Assembly (NCBI GenBank): GCA_020719895.1 | Contig: DYPM01000065.1 | Span: 1-9,996 of the forward strand | Length of the DNA: 9,996 nucleotides | DNA from: Sulfurovum sp. | GTDB taxonomy: Bacteria; Campylobacterota; Campylobacteria; Campylobacterales; Sulfurovaceae | Reading direction: 5' to 3' | Part shown: in pieces, positions 7,040-9,996 of the stretch | Layout of the letters: every line of letters starts with the position of its first letter | Position numbering within the stretch: the first letter of the stretch is position 1 | Position numbers and translations under genes: made by a program | Notes under the pieces: generated by a model | The model's input: only the letters and a program-made list of their open reading frames with translations | Database searches by the model: none | What the model was told of the DNA's origin: nothing

Positions 7040-8506
7040 ATGAAAAAAATGGAAAACGAATCTGATATTGTTATTTTTGGAGGACACGGAGATCTTTCAC
7101 TTCGTAAATTAATACCAGCACTCTATCATCTCTATAGTGATGAGTATATTGCTAAAGGGAGCCGTGTGATAGCAACCTCTCGCCATAAAGTCTCTCGCGA
7201 TGAACATTTGGCATTAGTGCGTGAAAAACTGTTGTACTTTTTGGAACCAAATGAGTTTAGTGAAGAGAAATGGGAAAATTTTTCTTCACAACTTGAAGTA
7301 GTACAGTTGGATTTGGGACACAAAGAGAGCTATGAAGCACTTTCAAATCTACTACGAGAGTATCCTGAACGTATTCGTATTTATTATATGTCTACTGCTC
7401 CATCTTTTTTTGGATCTGCGTGTAGCGCATTGCACTATTGGAGTCTTATCACTCCTGCAAGTCGTGTTGTATTAGAGAAGCCAATCGGACGAGACTTGAT
7501 CTCTTCGCAAAAAATCAATGATGAGGTGGCTGAGTATTTCAAAGAGAGTCAAATCTATCGTATTGATCACTATCTTGGCAAAGACACGGTACAAAATATC
7601 ATGGCGTTGCGTTTTTCAAATATGATGTTTATGCCACTATGGAGTAATCAAAATATAGATCATGTTCAGATCACAGCAGCTGAAAGTGTTGGTTTAGAGG
7701 GAAGACAAACCTATTATGATGATTATGGTGCGATGCGTGATATGATTCAAAATCATCTACTACAGATGCTCTGCTTGATAGCGATGGAGCCACCATGTTC
7801 GCTTGAAGCAAACAATGTTCGTGATGAAAAAGTCAAAGTGTTGCGTTCATTACGTCCTTTTGAAGGTGATGATGTATCTACCAAAACAGTTCGTGCTAGA
7901 TATACATCTGGTGCCATTGGTACGCAAGCAGTCAAAGGATATCTTGAAGAAGAAGGTGTCAAACCCGAAAGTATGACAGAAACATTCGCGGCGATTCGTG
8001 TAGATATCGACAATTGGCGATGGAATGGTGTGCCTTTTTATTTGCGTAGTGGCAAAAGAATGGCAAAACGTAATACTGAAATTATTATTCAATTCAAAGA
8101 AGTTCCTTATCAGATTTTTCCAAACACAGGACACACTATTTCACCCAATCGATTGGTTATCTCTTTGCAACCTGATGAGAGTATCAAAATGATGATGATG
8201 ACCAAAATCCCAGAACTGAGCGAACAAATGAATCTTCATGAGATGTCATTGGAGCTTAATATGCCCAAAAATGCACCTCGAACTCCTGCTGCTTATGAGC
8301 GTTTGCTATTGGATGTTGTCAGAGGAAATCCGACACTTTTTATGCGTCGTGATGAAGTTGAGACAGCGTGGAAATGGGTTGATCCTATTCTTCAAGCGTG
8401 GGAAGCAAACGAAGTAAAACTCAAAAACTATAGTGCAGGATCAGATGGTCCAACAAGTGCGATTGCGATGATAGAACGTGACGGAAGAAGTTGGTATGAA
8501 GAGTGA
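7040..8506 (+). CDS. zwf: Glucose-6-phosphate 1-dehydrogenase
   Basis: This enzyme oxidises glucose-6-phosphate to 6-phosphoglucono-1,5-lactone with NADP+ (or NAD+), the first step of the oxidative pentose-phosphate and Entner-Doudoroff routes. In this 488-residue protein the N-terminal dinucleotide loop is GGHGDLSLRKL (14-24), which keeps the GxxGDL pattern although most relatives read GASGDL. VLEKPIGRDL is at 144-153. The substrate-binding RIDHYLGKD is at 174-182, with Asp for the usual Glu at its end. YYDDYGAMRDMIQNHLLQ (225-242) contains the catalytic His239. RWNGVPFYLRSGKRM and the C-terminal YSAGSDGPTSA are also conserved. The start at 7040 has AAAGGA at 7027-7032; a second ATG at 7049 is a less likely alternative. 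It is the middle gene of glk-zwf-pgl and overlaps pgl by 11 bp. Confidence 0.95.
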   Translation: MKKMENESDIVIFGGHGDLSLRKLIPALYHLYSDEYIAKGSRVIATSRHKVSRDEHLALVREKLLYFLEPNEFSEEKWENFSSQLEVVQLDLGHKESYEALSNLLREYPERIRIYYMSTAPSFFGSACSALHYWSLITPASRVVLEKPIGRDLISSQKINDEVAEYFKESQIYRIDHYLGKDTVQNIMALRFSNMMFMPLWSNQNIDHVQITAAESVGLEGRQTYYDDYGAMRDMIQNHLLQMLCLIAMEPPCSLEANNVRDEKVKVLRSLRPFEGDDVSTKTVRARYTSGAIGTQAVKGYLEEEGVKPESMTETFAAIRVDIDNWRWNGVPFYLRSGKRMAKRNTEIIIQFKEVPYQIFPNTGHTISPNRLVISLQPDESIKMMMMTKIPELSEQMNLHEMSLELNMPKNAPRTPAAYERLLLDVVRGNPTLFMRRDEVETAWKWVDPILQAWEANEVKLKNYSAGSDGPTSAIAMIERDGRSWYEE

Positions 8507-9200
8507 CACTTCTCTCTATCACTTCGATACACGACAAGCATTACACGACGCATTAGCACGTTCTGTTGCAGAACAACTCGCTTTAGCGATCGCACAAAAA
8601 GGAACAGCATCGCTAATGGTATCAGGTGGAAGTACACCACCTCTTTTTTTGGAGAGACTTAGTAAAGAGCTGATAGATTGGTCAAATGTGCGTGTCGGAT
8701 TGGTCGATGAGCGTTGGGTCGATGAGAATGATGATGAGAGTAATGGAAAAATGGTACGCCAAACACTCCTTCAAAATTACGCTACTCAAGCGACTTTTGT
8801 CCCAATGTACAAATCAAACACAGATGCCACAGTCGCAGTCGTAGAGATAGAAAAAACAATCAAAGAGACTCTAATGCCATTTGATGTTGTCATACTTGGT
8901 ATGGGAGCTGATGGACATACTGCTTCGCTTTTTCCGCATCATTCCGCACTTGACATAGGACTTGATCCTCACTCCCAAAAAGTATGTATCGCACTCACTC
9001 CTGACACGGCCCCTCACACACGCATCTCTCTGACGCTTTATGCGATTCTTACTGCTAAAGTCTGCTATCTACACATCGAAGGAGAACGTAAACTCACAGT
9101 TTACAATCAAGCAGTAGCAGGAGAAGATACTACGCAGATGCCAATTAGAGCCTTTATCCATCGAGATGATTTTTTGTTGCGTGTTTATTATGCTGAGTGA
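8496..9200 (+). CDS. pgl: 6-phosphogluconolactonase
   Basis: This enzyme hydrolyses 6-phosphogluconolactone, the zwf product, to 6-phosphogluconate. From the ATG at 8496 the protein has 234 residues, normal for the DevB/SOL-type family. Key motifs are LMVSGGSTP (40-48, phosphate binding), VRVGLVDERWVDE (65-77), VILGMGADGHTASLFP (132-147) with catalytic-region His141, and APHTRISLTL (172-181). A GTG at 8478 would add six residues. The ATG is preferred because GGAAG (8483-8487) lies eight bases upstream of it. The gene overlaps the 3' end of zwf by 11 bp, so the two are probably translated in a coupled way. The C-terminus ends normally at a TGA. Confidence 0.93.
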   Translation: MKSDTSLYHFDTRQALHDALARSVAEQLALAIAQKGTASLMVSGGSTPPLFLERLSKELIDWSNVRVGLVDERWVDENDDESNGKMVRQTLLQNYATQATFVPMYKSNTDATVAVVEIEKTIKETLMPFDVVILGMGADGHTASLFPHHSALDIGLDPHSQKVCIALTPDTAPHTRISLTLYAILTAKVCYLHIEGERKLTVYNQAVAGEDTTQMPIRAFIHRDDFLLRVYYAE

Positions 9201-9212
9201 GATATTTGGTGA

Positions 9213-9236
9213 AGACCTATATTTATCTATAAGTCT
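9213..9236 (+). terminator. Weak hairpin after pgl, possible terminator
   Basis: AGAC-c-TATA (9213-9221), loop TTTATC and TATA-a-GTCT (9228-9236) form an imperfect stem with one mismatch. A modest AT-rich stretch with TTATTTT follows. The stem is weak and poor in GC, but this is the only candidate end for the sugar operon before the next gene. Confidence 0.3.
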
Positions 9237-9278
9237 CAATTATTTTCAAAAAACGCAACCCTCCTAAAGGAACTTAAA

Positions 9279-9996
9279 ATGCGATTTCTCAATATCCAAA
9301 CAGACTATGCCTTCAAAAAAGTATTTGGTTCAAAAGAGTCAAAAAACATTCTCAAAAGCTTTTTAAATGCGACACTTGAGCTTCCTTTGCTTATAGAAGA
9401 TTTGATTATCGAAGATCCATATAATGTACCAAAACTACAAGGGATGAAAGATACAGCAGTAGATGTCAAAGCAACATTGAGCGATAACTCTTTGGTTATC
9501 ATCGAAATGCAAATCCTAAATCACGATGGCTTTGAGAGTCGTATCCTCTATAATGTGGCTAAAAACTATGCAAATCAATTGGACAAAGGAGAGAGATACA
9601 CACTTCTCAATCCAGTGATTGCACTTACTATTGCAAATTTCACTATGTTTGAGTTTGACAAATATAAATCCATCTTCAAACTTTTAGAAAAAGAGAACTT
9701 CACACAATACAAAGATGATATTCAGCTTATATTTATTGAGTTACCAAAATTTACCAAACACATAAATGAGTGTCAAACCATAGAAGAGAAATGGATAGCA
9801 TTTATCAAAGAAGCAAGAGATTTATCAGCAATACCAGAAACAATCAATGACATTGGTATAAAACAAGCCTTTGAGATAGCCAACACAGCCTCTCTATCCA
9901 AAGAAGAACTCGAGATTCAAGAAAAAAGAGAAGATTTTTTATTTATTCAAAAAAGCTCTATCGAAAAAGCAAAAAGAGAGGCTTTGGAGGAAGGGT
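9279..9996 (+). CDS. Rpn-family recombination-promoting nuclease / putative transposase (3' end outside window)
   Basis: The frame begins at ATG 9279 with AAAGGA at 9266-9271 and stays open to the window edge (239 codons). The opening RFLNIQTDYAFKKVFG is characteristic of the Rpn / PDDEXK_2 family (TIGR01784-type). Asp62 in TAVDVKA and Glu76-Met-Gln78 in VIIEMQ form the PD-(D/E)XK-like core, with Gln in the usual place of Lys. ESRILYNVAKNYANQLDKGE (86-105) and LNPVIALTIANF (110-121) follow the family order. The C-terminal part becomes a charged helix rich in Glu and Lys, as expected just before the family's variable tail. Known E. coli Rpn proteins are DNA endonucleases that promote recA-independent recombination; the role here is inferred from the family. 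It has no functional tie to the sugar genes upstream. Confidence 0.88.
   Translation, partial: MRFLNIQTDYAFKKVFGSKESKNILKSFLNATLELPLLIEDLIIEDPYNVPKLQGMKDTAVDVKATLSDNSLVIIEMQILNHDGFESRILYNVAKNYANQLDKGERYTLLNPVIALTIANFTMFEFDKYKSIFKLLEKENFTQYKDDIQLIFIELPKFTKHINECQTIEEKWIAFIKEARDLSAIPETINDIGIKQAFEIANTASLSKEELEIQEKREDFLFIQKSSIEKAKREALEEG

Noticed and set aside
8478..8495. GTG at 8478 as the start of pgl
   Set aside because: No Shine-Dalgarno precedes it at a good distance, while the ATG at 8496 has GGAAG eight bases upstream and gives a usual N-terminus.
5904..9278. Recurring AACCCTCC at 5903-5910 and 9257-9264
   Set aside because: An 8-base match after two genes is too short to separate from chance, and no shared structure surrounds it.

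Overview
This is an AT-rich, gene-dense bacterial window. Its codon use favours A/T-ending codons, its start sites have AAAGGA/AGGAG ribosome binding sites, and its sugar genes sit in a compact run. Together these look most like a free-living Campylobacterota (epsilonproteobacterial) genome. That assignment is an inference from composition and gene content; no marker gene is present to prove it.

Left part (1-2501, minus strand). A three-gene minus-strand unit reads right to left. It begins with a small PD-(D/E)XK nuclease-like protein that has a coiled-coil N-terminus (1938-2471). Next is a FATP/FadD-type acyl-CoA synthetase (217-1932). Last is the 5' end of a third gene (ATG at 220) that overlaps the synthetase stop as ATGA and has a perfect Shine-Dalgarno. 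Two genes of this unit look damaged. The third gene is stopped after 20 codons by an inserted 114-bp MITE-like repeat (57-170). The nuclease gene carries an amber codon at position 5 of its best-supported start.

Divergent intergenic region (2502-2741). It holds a second copy of the same repeat (2524-2635) and the start signals of the plus-strand genes.

Central part (2742-9200, plus strand). Four carbohydrate genes follow: a 1053-residue GH15-like protein resembling the alpha/beta regulatory subunits of eukaryotic phosphorylase kinase along most of its length, then glucokinase (glk), glucose-6-phosphate dehydrogenase (zwf) and 6-phosphogluconolactonase (pgl). The last three are tightly packed (17-bp gap, then an 11-bp overlap). 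They form a logical route from glucose to glucose-6-P, 6-phosphogluconolactone and 6-phosphogluconate, feeding the oxidative pentose-phosphate or Entner-Doudoroff pathway. The GH15/PhK-like protein suggests a link to storage glucan, either as a hydrolase or as a regulator. A structured 70-bp region lies between it and glk.

Right part (9201-9996). After a short gap with a weak hairpin comes an Rpn-family recombination-promoting nuclease / putative transposase that runs off the window end. The sugar cluster is therefore flanked on both sides by PD-(D/E)XK-type accessory genes, and on the left also by small repeats. I see no tRNA, rRNA, CRISPR array or phage genes.
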